A stretch of 64,000 bases of DNA from Clostridium hydrogenum (GTDB lineage: Bacteria; Bacillota; Clostridia; Clostridiales; Clostridiaceae): NCBI RefSeq assembly GCF_021432385.1, contig NZ_JAEACT010000002.1:1631501-1695500 (forward strand), given 5' to 3'. Below, piece by piece: positions 63,062 through 64,000 of this stretch (the first letter of the stretch is position 1; every line of letters begins with the position of its first letter). Position numbers and translations under genes: made by a program. The notes under the pieces were generated by a model, which saw only the letters and a list, made by a program, of their open reading frames with translations, searched no databases and was not told the origin of the DNA.

Positions 63062-64000
63062 ATGAGTGAATATAGTAAGATTAAAATATCGGTTAGAAAT
63101 CTTGTTGAATTTGTAATGAGAAAAGGAGATCTAGATAATAGATTTCAGGGTATTAGTAGAGCAGTTGATGGTACTAAAATTCATGGTAAGCTTCAAAGAG
63201 AAAATAAGAAATTATATAGTAAAAAGGAAAATTGCAGTTATAATTCAGAAGTATTTATGAAATATGAAGTTTCATATAAAGAAATAGATTTTTTAGTTGA
63301 TGGTCGTGCTGATGAAATTATATCTGATGAAGGTAAAATTATTATAAATGAAATTAAAAGTACGGCAAGATCCTTAGAATTTATTGATGAAAATTATAAT
63401 GAATTGCATTGGCTTCAGGCTAAGTGTTATGGATATATATATGGTTTACAAAATAATGTAGATAGTATAACTATAAGGCTTACTTATGTAAATGCAGATA
63501 CTTATGAATGCAAAGTATTTGAAAAAGTTTTTAATAATTTAGAGCTTAAAGCTGAATTTTTTAAACTTTTAGAGTTGTATATAGTTTGGGCTAAGTTTAC
63601 AGAAGAGTGGATTAAAGTACGAGAAACTTCTATAAAAAAAATGCAATTCCCATTTCAAAACTATAGAAAAGGTCAGAGAGAGCTTGCAGTATATGTTTAT
63701 AAAGCAATACAGGAAAATAAAAATGCGTTTATTAAAGCACCTACTGGAATAGGAAAAACTATTTCTACGATATTTCCTGCTGTAAAAGCAATGGGAGAAG
63801 AGTTAAATGAAAAAATATTTTACTTGACCGCTAAAGGCACTAATGGGAATGCAGCAGAGGATGCTATCAATCTTATGAGAAAAAATAATTTAAAGCTAAA
63901 ATCTATTGTAATTACTTCAAAAGAAAAAATATGTTTTAATGATGAAATTTCTTGCAATCCAGAAGGGTGCATTTATGCAAAGGGACACTATGATAGAGTT
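63062..64000 (+). CDS. PD-(D/E)XK nuclease fused to DinG/XPD-type helicase, N-terminal part (runs off window)
   Basis: The first 313 residues are visible and open to the window end. Residues about 75-110 form a PD-(D/E)XK nuclease core: VDGRADEI, then IIINEIKST. Residues about 200-240 begin an SF2 helicase: FQNYRKGQRELAVYVYKAI (Q-motif-like) and Walker A APTGIGKTISTIFP. The next stretch, KEKICFNDEISCNPEGCIYA, carries three cysteines placed like those of the iron-sulfur cluster of XPD/DinG helicases. ATG 63062 lies 3 bases after the rarA stop, so it belongs to the same repair operon. Confidence 0.85.
   Translation, partial: MSEYSKIKISVRNLVEFVMRKGDLDNRFQGISRAVDGTKIHGKLQRENKKLYSKKENCSYNSEVFMKYEVSYKEIDFLVDGRADEIISDEGKIIINEIKSTARSLEFIDENYNELHWLQAKCYGYIYGLQNNVDSITIRLTYVNADTYECKVFEKVFNNLELKAEFFKLLELYIVWAKFTEEWIKVRETSIKKMQFPFQNYRKGQRELAVYVYKAIQENKNAFIKAPTGIGKTISTIFPAVKAMGEELNEKIFYLTAKGTNGNAAEDAINLMRKNNLKLKSIVITSKEKICFNDEISCNPEGCIYAKGHYDRV

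Overview
The window is low-GC, gene-dense DNA from an anaerobic, spore-forming Firmicute, most likely Clostridium sensu stricto and close to C. acetobutylicum. The signs are A+T-rich codon use, strong GGAGG-type ribosome sites with many TTG and GTG starts, an alpha/beta small acid-soluble spore protein, a large single-chain PurL, a MurE with the meso-diaminopimelate signature, and a murein-recycling cluster that matches my memory of the C. acetobutylicum NagZ-MurK-GlmA locus. No rRNA, tRNA, prophage or CRISPR array was seen.

Layout. 1-13382: one co-directional cluster for uptake and intracellular breakdown of muropeptides. It holds an Opp-type ABC importer, AmiE-like hydrolase, NagZ, MurK, GlmA, NamZ, a cytoplasmic class-A-like serine hydrolase, a MurR/RpiR regulator and an L-Ala-D/L-Glu epimerase. 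13383-15101: hflX behind a long leader with promoter, 7-codon upstream ORF, competing hairpins and terminator. 15102-19712: small stress and spore genes (SASP, Cu/Zn-SOD, YwbE, 2-hydroxyacid dehydrogenase, zinc-ribbon protein, Ogt) among long palindromic repeats. 19713-25460: a four-gene partner-switching operon (PAS-PP2C phosphatase, anti-sigma-type kinase, MCP, STAS), divergent from a second MCP. 25461-26839: palindromes, one split by an ORF-less group II intron. 26840-33729: MFS transporter, unknown protein, an orphan structured leader, OhrR-like regulator with thiol peroxidase, TldD/PmbA pair, P-loop kinase. 34019-45705: two LytTR signalling clusters flanking pyruvate carboxylase. 45817-53558: MurE, AraC regulator, anion permease, small proteins, a secreted GH73 glucosaminidase, and two copies of a branched-hairpin repeat. 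53559-64000: PurL, glycogen phosphorylase, a third copy of that repeat, cold-shock protein, nitrilase-type amidase, RarA and a nuclease-helicase cut by the window edge.

How genes work together. A secreted GH73 enzyme can release wall fragments. The Opp importer takes them up. Cytoplasmic NagZ, NamZ and AmiE dismantle them, MurK phosphorylates the amino sugars, GlmA re-acetylates glucosamine residues, and the epimerase handles Ala-Glu dipeptides. None of these hydrolases has a signal peptide, which differs from the secreted Bacillus subtilis arrangement.

The most interesting non-gene content is (a) a three-copy, about 200-nt branched-hairpin element with CAGAGTA heptamer ends and compensatory stem changes, (b) long palindromes found only between convergent genes, one carrying a group II intron whose EBS1/IBS1 pairing can be read directly, and (c) a probable translation-coupled attenuator before hflX. 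All calls come from reading the sequence; no database search or folding program was run.
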